Assembly: GCA_034008185.1 (NCBI GenBank)
Contig: CM067081.1
Span: 187,695,510-187,759,509, forward strand
Reading direction: 5' to 3'
Origin: Gorsachius magnificus
Taxonomy: Eukaryota; Chordata; Aves; Pelecaniformes; Ardeidae
DNA: 64,000 bases
Shown in pieces: positions 10,839 through 24,169 of this stretch; the stretch's first letter is position 1, and every line of letters begins with the position of its first letter. The position numbers and the translations under genes are program-made. The notes beneath the pieces are model-generated. The model did not search any database. It was given only the letters and a program-made list of their open reading frames with translations, and was not told the DNA's origin.

Positions 10839-13800
10839 ATATTAGACAATTACCGCCTGATCATTAGAAAATTGTCGTTACAGATAAACAAGGTAGAACA
10901 GAGTGTGCAGGCGTGCTAAAGCAAGCTTGGCAAAGCCGACAAGTCCTGAGGATTTGCAAAGTCAATATGAAGCTCATGTTGTGCTACTAGCCATAGCAAT
11001 ACCGTATTTACTGGTCCTAAATATTGAGAAATGTGGAAGTAACTCAGCCTAATACTACTTATCACTTGATAGTCTTCAACATGCTTAATCAACAATAACT
11101 TAGCATGCAATCCTTATATGTAATGTGCAAACCCTTATCTTCAAGTGCGGAGTGAAGGTTACAAATGTTATTAGCAGTAAACAAATGTAGAGTAAATGTA
11201 GAGTAATCATTGTAGATGAGTGGTTATTAAATGCTTAGCATGAAGCATCCAACAGTTACTTTGCTATTCCATACGGTACATTCTTTCAGCACTGTTAAAT
11301 TTAAAGGGTTAAATTTACCTGAGTGGAGTCAGTATTTCTGCGCTGTCCTTTCTCATTATAGAAGCTTATTTCTGAACTATTTCTCCTGTACATGCATTTT
11401 AAAGGTGTGCAATTAACTGGTTGCAAGCTGTTAGGCAGTTGATGAAGTGTGAACTGGGCACTAATTTGTTTTCTTTATTTACATGTTTCCCATAATACCC
11501 TGATGAGAGCAGGATATTGACGCTCTTTTACCCTTTGTATTATTCCTTGCTTGTTTCATGGGATTAAGTCATTTGTGAAGCCATTTGCAATTCCTCAAAT
11601 TCCATTAACAATTAGTGTCCAGGGAAGTCTTAAAAAAAAAAAAAAAAAGAGCATTAAAACATGAACAGAAGCAGTACTCCTGTCACTACTGCAAATAGCC
11701 AGGTTAAGGAAGTGTCTGCTTTTACCTGAACTGTAGCAGTACATTGGAACACTGTTAGCTTGTTGTTTAAAAATATGCTGGTTTTGAACACCGAGAAAAT
11801 TTAGGAACTTTCAGTCGTTCATTACTCAAGTCCTCCCCCACCTATCTGCTTTCAACTAGAGAAGAGAATAATTGTGTGGGACAACCCACCCTTCAGCCAA
11901 GCAGCAGAGAGATTTTAAGAGGGTTTCACCACCTGAGAAACTGTGGTCTCACAAAAGGCCACCTTTGAGTACCTACCCTTGAGTGTTTGTAGCCACCTTT
12001 ATTTTAGCGTTGTTTCGAGCAAGCATAATAAATACCCTGCACCCTAAAAAGGCCATCTTCTTATGCACATACTTTCCTTGCTTTTTATTGGTCCTAGTTC
12101 CCTACTGAGAGTTGTTCACTGTGGATTAGCAGCACTGCATCCAGATCACCTCCAGGTTGCCCCCCACACTTTTTGCCTGAAATGAAATGGGTTCTGGTGA
12201 TACTTCTTCTGTGTTCAGGCACTGGTCCCACAGGCCAGCTGACCTAATAGGAGTGCCGTGAGTCCTTCTTAACCTGCTGGTGCCTCCAATCAGAAAGTAG
12301 TATCATTTATTTTAGACTTAAGTCTGTATTATTTTTACTGTCAGCATTTCCTCAAATGTTAACTTCCACTATGCAATGAAAAAAAAACCCCAAAACGAAG
12401 CCCCTTCTGTCACATTTTTCTCAGGAAAATGTCAGTACCCAGTCACACTGGCTATATCTACCCTGCCACTCTAGCTGGAGGAGGGGGAGTGCAAGAGCAG
12501 CTTAGTGGAAGTCTGGCAGCCAGCCAAGGTTAACCCACCACGGTCCCACTGGCAGCCCGGTGGGGGGACTGCAGGATTGAGTGCTCTGGTTTTGTCCACA
12601 TGGTAGGCTTCTGGGGCACCGCCCAGCTGCCCACGTCCACACTACAGGGATGCAGTGTCCTCAGGTGTGAAAGCTAGCCTCCATGCCCTTTGATACCTTG
12701 CAACAAGGGTCCCCTAGGTCTCTTGTCGTGCCCCACTGCCTTCTTTACCTCAGACTCGAGTCCCCTTGGAGCCCTTCATAGGAGAGCATGCCTACAGCCT
12801 TCAGCAGGTGCTGAAGCACTGCTGCAGCATGATGTGATACTGATCCTCCAGGACTCAGGCAAGGCAAAGGAGGGATTGGGAGCTTCACTACCAAGCCAGA
12901 TGGGAATCAGACACCAGGCTCCTTTCAGAAGCTATCCTTCCCCTGCTAGAGTACCAGCCACGGACCTGTGCAAGCCACAGTGATACAGGCAGAGTCTGGC
13001 GAGTTGGGTGAGGATCTCTAAACAAGTATATGCCTGCTGAATCTCAGCATTTCATGTACATATCAGCAATATCCATGTCAACTTTCAGGTGAGAGACAAG
13101 CCACTAGTAAGCTACTTCATGGCTGATGGCAGAAGTTGGCACCTGCCCTAGTGATGGAAAGCCGTAGGTACAGAGCCGCTGTCTGGAAGGTGGCCATTCC
13201 AGGTTCATGCAGATGTGCAGCATAGCTTCTTAAAAAAAAAGCAGCTTCTGCAGTTTCTGTAACACTCCTATAAGACCATGATTTAGGTAGTTTATGCCAA
13301 AAAAGATCACTGTGGTCAAGATGACACAGCATGCCCAGCTAGCTTAGCGGTGTAGGCAGAGCACACGTTCTCTCTCTGCGTTCACTTGAGGGGCCATTAA
13401 TGACTTGTAATCAGCAGTCTTGAGTCCTGCTGATCGCTGTGCGTGATTCATGCCTGCAGAGAGGTCACGCTGGCTCCGGGAGTGCCAGCCATGGTTTCAG
13501 CCTGCTAATGCTTACCTCGTGGGATAAGCAGGCACTCTCTTTACCCCACGCAGTACCGACACGTCTGGAGGGAGGACTGCCGCATCGCAAGCTCTCTGCT
13601 GCAGGAATGTGTCTTCTCAAGGGAAGAGATGGATGTGACACGATGTGCATGTACATTGCCTTCTCCTCCCTCCCTCCTAGGTCAGTGACTGCTGCCACTT
13701 CTCTCCTGGAACCAGTTTCTTTTCTTCCTCTCTGCCACCCACCTTCAGCTGTTCAGATGAATTTCTCGACCTTTTTCTCCTACAGCAGACGTTTCCCTCT

Positions 13801-16358
13801 GTTGCCGTAACAACAACAGGAGCAGCTCAGCTGCTCAAGGCAGCCAGGGCAGGAGTTTTTCCTTTCTCCTCGCACTGAAAATGGTCCCTCACACTTTGCA
13901 CCTATGTTCTTTACCATCAGCTTAAAATGCTGATGGCAAAATGCATCAGTCTGAACTATACCATGTGGTCCTGTCCTGCTCAAAGGCCCATGATCAGAGA
14001 GATGAGCTGCCTTGTAGGTCCACGCTAACATGTACACTGCCATCTCTTCTCAGTATTTTTTCCAATACTCAAACCACAGCCATGGTGATAAAAAAAGGAC
14101 AGAACAGAGAGCTGATACTATGCATGGTACCCAGTATAAAGGAAAGGGGAAGAGCTGTCCATGTACCAAGCCTCTAAAGTTGCTCAGTGGCTGCTAATCA
14201 GGTATTTCCTAGCTTTCCTTCCCATGCATCTCTCCTGACTTCCAAGCTAGATTTTACTGCGTGCCCTAAATTCTTGCATCTTTTCTATGCATGTGACTTG
14301 AAGGTGCTTTTTGTCTTATGAGAGGTTATCAGCTTGCTGCAAGTTGAAGAGATGTCGTAGGCCCATGTCTTCATATCTAGGGATGTGACACAAGTAGGCA
14401 GTAGTTGAACTTCTCAGGGTTTGCTAATAGGAGAGGGAATAATAGGACCAAGAACTTCCTGATGACTTTTTTCTAAAGAAAAACTATATATTACAATGTA
14501 TATCTTGCAAGCTAAAATCTTCAGAGCCACCAGCTAGAAAATATTTACAGATCGGTACCTGGTTTACAGATAGTTCACTGGTACAAACATAGGTTAAGAA
14601 GCAGCACATATTCCTGACATGCAGGTTCTTTTGCTTAGCATGGACATCTGCAGTCCCACAGAGTCTATTCAGACGAGGTGTGTATAAAACTCCACGAAGC
14701 ATGGACATCTGCAAGATACTTGGGGCCATAATCTGGACTAGATTTATAACAACAACACATGACCATAAAAATACGCATGGTGAAGAATTGCTGGGTCTAA
14801 TTGCCTTAAAATTCTTTGCCTGGAGTTCAGACTTGAGCTGCTGACCTCTGCCCTCACTAAAATGCGTTATCACAGATTGACAAAGACCCTTCTGTAAAAT
14901 GGTAACGTCAAAGAAGAAAATTAAACCAAAAGGCAGCCCTGTGTACCGTCCTTATGCAGAATCTTGCTCGTTGGCCACTTGTCGCGCAGGTCTTTCACTG
15001 CACCACCCTCACTGACTGCTGCCAGAGCAGCTGCCTTTGACCGAGGAAACTGCTGCAGATGCTTCCCACAGACCAGACCAGCAAAGTTATTCTCCTGAGA
15101 ATATTCCCTTCTAAATTAAGGAATCTGTATAGGGAACCTTGCAAGAGCTGACACCTGTGCTGTACATGTCAAGCTTATTCTGGGAGATAGTCAGATCCAG
15201 TGACTAGTCAGCCTGAAATGTTTTGATGAGCAACATGAATAACAGTGGCTTGAAAGGGTTCACCTCCTTGCTGTGATGGAGCAGGACTCATGTAAATCAC
15301 AAAGGACAGCAGATCAAACAGCGGGAAGAGTTATGAGCCTTGTGTTTTGGGGTGTGGAAGGAGGGGACAGGCTTGAGCAAGCTGCTGTAGATGGTCCTGT
15401 GAGGAAAGCATGGGACAAAGCTGATGTAGCTTGTGTGCTCTGGTTGGATGAAGGGTCATGGCAGGCAGTTGCTGGGTGCATCCAGTGTGTTTGCAATGTC
15501 CAAGGTCGCAAGTGCAGTGCTGAAGGCCACGTTACATCGCTGCTGTTCTAGTTTGCTTATTACATTTGGCAAAGGTACTAACATAAGGTTGGAAACACGG
15601 GGTATGCTTGATTTCCATTATGGGGTAAGTGTGTCAAAGTCATCTGTGGTACCCCATCTGGAAGTACCTTGGAAAGACCCTCCCAGCCACCACTCAAACT
15701 AAGAAGATCCAAAACCAGATGTATGCTCTATGCACCTGCTCTCTCTCATAGCTTTGGTGTCAACACGTAGAGCAGATCATCTGGGAAGTCCAAATCCCCC
15801 TTGTCCATCGGTCCAGCTGCTCTCAGGGAAAGGCAGCCCAGTGTTTCATGGAAAGGCTGGCCAGTGGTAGTGATATGCTCAGACTAAGAGGCAGTCCACA
15901 AGCATGCAGCTGTGCCAGAAGTTTCAGAGCCAGATTCACTGATGGTATCCTCAAGGCCCAAAGCCTGAATGTCCTCCCTTTTCCTCTCTGTTTTCTTCTC
16001 CTGGAAAATGAAGGAGTTTTTATCACACTCCACCACCAGCAGCAAACGATAACATGAAAATTTTGTATTAGATTGTTTTATTATCAAAATCTTCCCGGAA
16101 AACCTCATCTGCAAAGCAGGAGTGCCTCTGCCATCATCAGAAGTGGATGGCACAAGCATCATTAATTTCCTTTCTTTTAAGGCAGAACAAGTTGCCAGTT
16201 GATCTGTGAGCATCCTGGGCCACCCAAGCAGTGATTTCCTCATAAAGATGCCAGATTCAGAAGAAGGCCTTAGAGAGGTTGGAGGGCATCTGTAGAGAGA
16301 GGAAGGAGTGAGCTTTCTGACAGTATCGGGTGGAGCCCTAGGTTTCCGACCTTACAGA
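10839..16358. other. Intergenic, nothing recognised
   Basis: 5.5 kb without a supported gene. It contains a 17-base A run (11632-11648) and somewhat GC-richer stretches around 12.5-13.0 kb and 13.4-13.8 kb, whose short open frames look like chance. No repeat family was identified. Confidence 0.55.
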
Positions 16359-16950
16359 TGTGCTGGTTTTGGCTGGGATAGAGTTAATTTTCTTCACAGT
16401 AGTTAGTATGGGACTGTGTTTTGGATTTGTGCTGAAAACAGTGTTGGTAATACAGAGATGTTTTTGTTACTGCTGAGCAGTGCTTACACAGGGTCAAGGT
16501 CTTTTCTGCTTCTCACCCCACCCCACCAGCGAATAGGCTGGGGTGCACAAGAAGCTGGGAGGGGGCACAGCCAGGACAGCTGACTCCAGCTGACCAAAGG
16601 GCTATTCCAGACCATATGGTGTCATGCTCAGCACATAAAGCTGGGGGAAGAAGAAGGAAGGGGGGACGTTCAGAGTGATGACGTTTGTCTTCCCAAGGAA
16701 CCATTATGTGTGATGGATCCCTGCTTTCCTGGAGAGGGCTGAACCCCTGCCTGTCCATGGGAAGCGGTGAATGAATTCCTTGTTTTGCTTTGCTTGCATG
16801 CACAACTTTTGCTTTCCCTATTAAACTGTCTTTATGTCAGCCCATGAGTTTTCTCACTCTTACCCTTCCGATTCTCTCCCCCATCCCACCAGGGATGAGT
16901 GAGCAAGCAGCTGTGTGGGGCTTTGTTGCTGACTGAGGTTGAACCAGCTG
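16359..16950 (+). mobile_element. Solo LTR of an avian endogenous retrovirus (about 590 bp)
   Basis: Begins TGTGCTGGTTTTGGCTGG and contains GATAGAGTTAATTTTC, an ACATAAAGCTGG promoter-like site, AGTGATGACGTTTGTCTT, and an ATTAAA poly(A) signal in CCCTATTAAACTGTC. This matches an LTR I know as widespread in non-galliform birds, ERVL-like. TTACAG occurs on both sides (16352-16357 and 16951-16956) and may be the target-site duplication, although one extra base separates the left copy from the LTR. There is no primer-binding site or coding region beyond it, so it is a solo LTR. Confidence 0.8.
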
Positions 16951-16956
16951 TTACAG

Positions 16957-18010
16957 TGGACTGGGCATAGGACCACCATGTAGTTAAACATGAGGCACCG
17001 TGCACATTGCTTGTGCCACAGTTAATGAAGATTGATGGCATGTATGATAATCCAAGGGTAACAGAAGACCATGGAGCCCAAGTCAAGTTGCACATGTATG
17101 TGGGAGCTGTGTTAGTGGATTCAAGCAGATCCTGGAGACCCTGATCCAGCCAACTGCATAGTAAGGAGGTGCCCTAAAGAACTTGGTAATTCCAGGTTTC
17201 CATCCTTTCCCTTGCAGCTGCCAGTCAGGATGCCACAGGAGGTGCTCCAAGAGCTAATCAGTGTCAGACAACAAGAAAATTGGCCTCAAGGATGCACTAG
17301 AAATGGTGGAGGTACAGTCACTATCAAAAATCTTAATAGTTTTATTATTTACATTGTTTGTAGACAAATAGTTACAAAACACAGTTTTTCTAAGTAATCA
17401 TACTGAGCAAGCCAAAGCCAAATTTTCCCTCAGTGCTAGTCTTCTGTATCTGCAGCTTTTAAAAAAAAAAAACCCAAACAAATTTGTAGGTGATACTGGC
17501 CTTCAGGGTGGTCCTCAAGCAATACAAAAATGGTCCATACCAATTAAAAGACAACGCCAGAACCCCACAAAGACCCCAAGTCAATGGGCATTGCTTGACT
17601 TATCATCAGGATCTTAAAGTCTGTTTGCAGGATTTGCTTTCATCCTGTGAAATTTTCCATTGTGGTCTATGAAAAGTGACGTTTTTCCCTCTGAAAACCC
17701 CTACCCTTAATTATACTGCATTAAGTAAAACCAGCATGAGCGGTTTTAAATGAGAGAGTGGGAGCTGAAATGGAAGTCGGGGAGCAGGCTGAGAGCTACT
17801 GAGACAGAAACACCCAACAGCAGAGGCAGGGGGAAATTAAACCCCGGCGTGCATGGTGGAGTGTACCGAAATGGCAAATAGGAATCTGGAGCAATTGGTG
17901 GGGGACAAGTGGGGGACAAGCTCGCAGAAATATAATAGAGAGTGTGGGTGAATATGAAAGACAAATGGCAGAAACAAAGAGCCATTTACAAAAGGCAGGA
18001 ACAATTAAGC
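16957..18010. other. Intergenic, nothing recognised
   Basis: About 1.05 kb. It contains an 11-base tandem duplication (GTGGGGGACAA twice, about 17899-17920). No gene or transposon was recognised. Confidence 0.55.
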
Positions 18011-18330
18011 TGCGTAATTACAAAATCCTGCGGCGACTGAACTCCTACGCAATTACTAAATGGACACGTACCCCGAGTGCAGCACTTTGAAGAGGACGGC
18101 AACAGTTTCTCCCTCTTTTGTTTCGGATCCGTGCACACACACACACACACAGAGTCTGCAGCAGCCTATGTGATACCATTGTTTTCTGTGCGAGTGGCAG
18201 CATCGCCGGCCACGGGCAGTCACAACAGCACAAGCCGGTTAATCAAAACCTTCCTGCAAGCCAACGCAAGACCGGAGGGGCAGTTATAATTAGCTCCTAG
18301 TCAGCAGCGTGGCACTGGCGGTGGCTCCAT
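18011..18330. promoter_or_regulatory. CpG-retaining patch with homeodomain-type sites, possible enhancer
   Basis: About 320 bp with many CpG dinucleotides in an otherwise CpG-poor region. A related pair, GCGTAATTAC (about 18013) and ACGCAATTAC (about 18047), and a TAATTA near 18288 fit homeodomain binding sites. A nine-unit (CA)n run sits at 18134-18151. Retained CpG suggests an unmethylated element such as an enhancer or orphan promoter. This is inference; conservation was not tested. Confidence 0.35.
18134..18151. repeat. (CA)9 microsatellite
   Basis: Nine CA units inside the CpG-retaining patch. Confidence 0.9.
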
Positions 18331-21300
18331 CAAATCATTCTTAAAAGGTTTTCTTTACTAACGCTACGCAGAACTTCATTTATTTTTTTCCATTATTGTT
18401 AATTTAGAAAACATAATACATTCTTGACTAATATATTTAAACCAAGTACGTGACACAGTGTTACAGAGGAGCAGGGTATGTCACTGTTAAGAGCAATTGG
18501 CATCCCCATTTGCCTCTATTTAGTATTTATTTGGGGGGGGGGGCGCCTTATTACAGGTTGTCAGGCCACCATGTTCTGAGCACATCTTGTTTGCTGAATC
18601 AATTTTTACTTCTAATTGGATAGCCTGGGCTGAGTTAAAATGTTTTTTAAATTAGATCAGCACCTTCTGAATCTAAAATCTTCAAAGAACAGCTAGCTGT
18701 GCTCTTTTAGAGCTGCATTTCTAAACCTCCCGTGGGAAAAATCCCTTCCAAACACATGAAGTTAGAGCCAATAAAGGACTAAGGCATCAGATGCAGAATT
18801 GAGACACTTAAATCCAGAGTTATGGTCCAAGCGCTACTGCTCAGCTGTTGTATAACCTTGTAGATAATTCCTCATTTGCCCTGCAAGTTCTTTATAAAAT
18901 CCTGCTTTCCTGCAAGCATACAGCTACGGTTGCACATACCTAAATCAAGGCACCGAACAGAGTAGTCTTTCAAATCCGAGGTGAATTATCAGAGCATGAC
19001 TTACACATACCCAAAGGATCGGGATTGTCAGAAGATCTAAATATGGCTACGTGTTTTTAAATAGCGGCGTTTAGGATACAAGCAGAATGGAGTTGGACAA
19101 GTCTGCTGGGAAGCAGAAGAGCTTGATCCCAGTTTCCTGCTCACCTTTTGGTTTCAGTTTCTGGAGCTCAGGAGTTCCTAGGGCTGATCCATACATCCCA
19201 GACTGAAGGGACTGTCTGGTTCCATACACAAGGGAAGACACTGACTGCTGTTTGAGATGCAAAAGAAAATGGTGACTCACTCCTGCAATTTGTATGGCTC
19301 CTACTTCATTCAGAGTGGTCAGTGCGTATTCTAAAATTGCCTGCTAGACCTCAAGGATTGCAGACAAAACAAGTAGTTTCCAAAACCTGATCAGGTTGGC
19401 ATACAGTTTAGGCACTAGACCACCTGCTCCTGTAAAATTAATCCTCTGCTACTCTGTGGGAGGCAATTCTCAGCTTTGTAGCCTAAACTCATACCTCTGA
19501 GGCACATCATATGTTCTTTGGGAAGAAATGTTGAGCCCTTAGAGTTATACTGAGTGGGTTTTGGTCTCTTCTTGCTGTCTGTGCCTTCAGTATCTTCACA
19601 TATATATAAAATAAAGTAACCTTTCTGGATGTTAATTACCTGGCCATTCATCCGTCTGACCACGTTTGTCCACCAAACACACCTTGGTCCATCCATTCTG
19701 TGTGGATTGAGTACTCCCAGACAGGCAAACAAACTCCTTTGTGCCAGCCCTACCCGTGCTAGAGGACAGTAGCAGGCGAAGGAGACATGATGGAGTTAAG
19801 ACTTTGGCTCACTTTTCACTCCCTGGCTGCCAGTCACGTCTGCTTCTTGAGCTGCATTCGTTCATGAGCACACCAGTAATCCACGCTGCATGTAGTTTCC
19901 AAGGGCACATAAACCCGTCACATCTAATGCAGCCATCTGTTACTATGCCACTCAGCTTTGAAGCCACTTAAGATGTGACGCAAGATTTTTCTTTCAATAC
20001 TGAGAAGGGGTCTCTGGTTTTCGTTTTTAAACATTTTCTCAACTCATTTTTCAGGCTCTAATCCTTAACATTCCTGCATGAGCCACTGAAGCTGAATCTC
20101 ACAACCATCTTGCCAGGAGTTAGAAATAGGGAATTTAGAGGCAGAAATTAGGGAAATCAGTGGATATTATTCTAAAGGTTTCCCAGACTTCAATTACACA
20201 TATGTATATATCCTCCTGCATGGACAAATGAAGGCTTTACACTGCAGGTTTTTGGGTCTCTCATTAAAACGAACCTCAGTGATAGCATACACTTAGGAAC
20301 AGTCACGTTTTTAATCTTTTTGTATTTGTATGTTCACAGGTAAGCTCGCAGGGCTCATTTTCTTCCTCAAAGCTCTTCTCAGACCTCCGGGAAAGTTTGT
20401 AGCCAACAAAACTTTTAAGGCTTAGCAAAAAATAATGTGGAACTACATGATCAAAAGATATTCATCTGAATATAATGTTTGCTGATAAGCGTCTTAGAAC
20501 AATGTGTGAAAATGTGTTCAGGTATGACCAGGTAAATTCTTCAGCAAACTGGTCTGTAGGAGTATTTCTATCCCTTGCAGGGAAACAGATGTTGTAATAC
20601 ACTCTGCATTTCTATACTTAGGGCTAGCTCTAATGCCAGTGAGGAGTACCTAACCTTTTATGTTTCTGCCTTGCTCCTTCTCCCCCCCCCCCCCCCCCCC
20701 AAGCCCACAGGGAATGCGTTGCCCTGAGGGAAGCAGCCAGGGGCAGCTGGTCCTCAAGGGTGGCCAGCCGAAGCTACCTGGCTTCCTTAGTCAGTAGTAA
20801 AACTGCAGGGACAGCTGTGGCTGGAGCCCCACCATTGCCCAGGCTTGTGTGCCCCAGTGAACCCAGGTGAAAGAGTCCCACGTGCTGTCCCAAATCCTGC
20901 GCTGAGGACAGGCATCTGCAGTAGCTCTTTTAAAGAGCTCAGTTGTGTGTTACTGTAACTCGCGGCCGTTGGTGATAAACTCAATGTCTGATTCACCAAA
21001 ATGTTTACCCAGGGAGCCAAACAAGTTGTGAGAGCTGCTCTCTGATCCTGCTTCAGCAGGCGACTATTAAATGAAAAATGAAAGTAGCTCGGCAGGAGGC
21101 AGGAATGTAATCACGGTTTCCTGCTCCGTACAGAAACACGTGAACGCTGTGTTTGATGACACAGCAAATTGCTGATTATGTCACCCAAAACTGGGAGAGC
21201 TTTACCTGGGACCGGTAGTCTGTTAAGGAGAGCACTTTCGTGTGCTGGGGAAGCTGTAGGTGACGGAGCGCTGCAGAGTATTTTCCAATGGAGAGCAACC

Positions 21301-24169
21301 AACATACCACGTGTACAACAACTGGCGACTGAGACAGAACAAGACACGTGGCAAGAACAAACAAAATCACCTCTTCATTCTGCTGGGCTTGACATTCATC
21401 TGGGTTTAATTTAGGAATCTGGGTCCCAGGCTTGCCAACTAATATTTAACATAATTAAAATGTATTATATATAACACTAATACATGCTTACTAACATTAA
21501 CGTTGTTACTTTTACATAATATTTAACATGAAATTTGCGAGGAGACTACCAATACACTACACGTTTGCCCCAATCTATGGTATGGGCTCCACAGCTGCAA
21601 CCACCTTGTGGTGGTCTCCACAGTGGTCAAAGGTTTATCTGGAAACTACATATGGATCAGCCACATGCTGGCTGAATCCTTTAACCATGGGACTGCGGTG
21701 TAAAAGAGGAGGTGCTGCCTCTTCTGATCATATTTTGTTGGTGTTTCCCTTTCTAGGTTATGGAAACTCCTACCAGGTTGAGCACTGCAGCCTTTCATGT
21801 GAGCTAAATGCTTAGCTACTCAGCATAATTACGTTACAGCCATGCCTCGGTCATGGCTGTTTGCAAACTTAGAGAATGCTAAATGCAAAGATAGATGTTC
21901 ACACAGACTTTTTAAGTATCAGGGAAGAAGAGTGTGTGAGGTCAGTCCTTTTGGCTCTCCTATCTGAAGACTTTGGATAACTGCATCTGCCAGTTGTTAG
22001 CTGGATTTGAATGTATTGCATTTGGGGTATTTTATGTATTCAGTTAAATTAAATAGCTCTCTCCAGGTTAGACTGTTCCGTTCCAAGTTACACTGCTGTA
22101 AATCCAAAGTAACTCCACTGAATCTACTTGTTAAACCTTTTTTTTTTAATCAGATCTGGATGACTGACTTTAGTTTTATAATTAAGCCATAGCATGAACT
22201 ATTTCCTCTAAAAAGAAAGAAGAAATAATAATTTTCCTTTTTTTCCAGGTGCCCAAGACCTAGGATTTAAGAACAAAGGGAAAAAACAACCTCTGAAACA
22301 TTAAATGTGAACCTTCAAGCTTTTAACATACAGTAAAATATTTATTCTTTATAAAGAATAGTGCATCTATTGTGACTTGGTTAAACTAATTCATTAACAG
22401 CAAATCAAAAGCCTGGAAAAACATTAAATAACATAACTTCCATGAATACTAGTCCAGTTTTCTCAAAGTATCATGAATATTTTGTGCAGGTAGTATAATG
22501 ATGGCAAACCTTTATACATCTTGTTCAAAAAGTGAGGCAAGAACATCCCCTTGTTTTGTATCAATTATAAAGCACATTTTCACACGATGCACAGAGATTA
22601 TAGCATGAACTAAGATCAAGTATCAGGTAAAATTCCTGTATTTTCTGGGGAGCACTGGGAATCCTACGCACTAAGCCCCACTACGGCTTTGATTAGGGGG
22701 CTTGCTAGGACATAGCCCATCAGCTCTATCAGGGCAAATTCTGTGTGTGTGAGGACAAAATATAAATTAAAGGAAATAATTCTAAAATGTTTTTTCTCTT
22801 TGTTTAGCATTCAGAGTTTATGAGTTTGAGGTTTGGGGATTTTTGGTGGTTGTTTTGTTTGGGGTGGGCTTTTTCATTCGTTTCTACCTAGTTTGGTGTG
22901 AAATCAGCATGGGAGGCTGAAGAGATTTTTGAATTTATGACTGGAGAGGTTAAGGGAAGACTATTTTCATTATTTATTTGGCTCTTGCAAATTGGGAATA
23001 AGTACTCTGAAACCTGTGGAACGGCATCCAGATGACGCTGCATTCAAAAATTTTGTTTTCAAAAAATTACTCTGATAATAATTTAGTGGTTTAAAACATG
23101 TTTTCTCCAGCAATGTTGTATGTAATACTTCATTGGTAATTATTGAATCTGGAAGATTTAGTACACTAGCTGTGCTTTTAGACTTTTCAGTTTACTGCAG
23201 GTTTTACACATGACAGATTTTGTCCAAAGACAAAAAAAAAAAAAAAAAGGAAGATTGTAACATGCCACATTGATACAATTTATTTGTGGCAGCTTAGAAA
23301 AAATATGAATTATTTTATTTTGCTTTTTTATTAATTGCATGCTGTATATCAAAGAGAAGTTTTGAAGTCCTAATGTGTAGCATCACTTGATTTCAAAAGA
23401 CATTACAGAAATAAAACACAACTGTGTAGTAATTGCAATCTTATTGCATCAATTCCTCACCACATCAGAGCATTTCAGGATTAGTCTGTTGAAGATGATT
23501 GCCTCTGAACTATCTGATTGTAAATGGTTTAAAGAGCTTCCACTTCCACCCTGAGTATGTACCAGATCAGATGTACATTTTTCATACTCCTATTAGATAA
23601 AATTATCTCAGAGGAAGGAACTTAAAGAAAATTATGTACGTTGCAATCTGCCTAAAGTAAAAATACTTTAAGGAGCCAGTCTTGAAGTTTAAATACTTTT
23701 ATTCCAATTGTATGAAGAATTCTATTATGCACAGAAATGAGCAGGTAGTCCTACAAAAAACCTCTTACTAATAAACCACTACATTTAAAACAGCCTTTAG
23801 TCTGAAGAGACAAACCAACACAAAAAGTGAGAATACAAACACCAGTAAACTGTCGTTGCTTAAATTATTTTATGATATCATTAAAATAATAGTAAACCAT
23901 TCTTTGACACATTCTCTTAACACCTTCCTTATCCACCACCAGTCTCTGCTATTTATTCCAAACACATTTAGAAAAAAATCACAAACTAGCATCCCATCAC
24001 AACCTGTTTGTGTAATAACATCCCTTTTGAAGAATTCAAAATCTTTTTGACCTGAACATTACCTGCAACATTTTTCTTTGGGTGCCGAGAACTCATACAG
24101 CAACGTACGCAACTTACTAACCTGATCGACCAGGACCAGCCTCCTCTGTGGAGTCAGTGTTTTAGTTCT
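18331..24169. other. Intergenic, simple repeats only
   Basis: 5.8 kb with an 11-base G run (18533-18543), a 19-base C run (20682-20700) and an A run near 23231-23247. No gene, RNA gene or transposon family was recognised. Confidence 0.55.
20682..20700. repeat. C19 homopolymer
   Basis: 19 consecutive C following a CT-rich stretch, in non-coding sequence. The length may be unreliable in the assembly. Confidence 0.9.
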
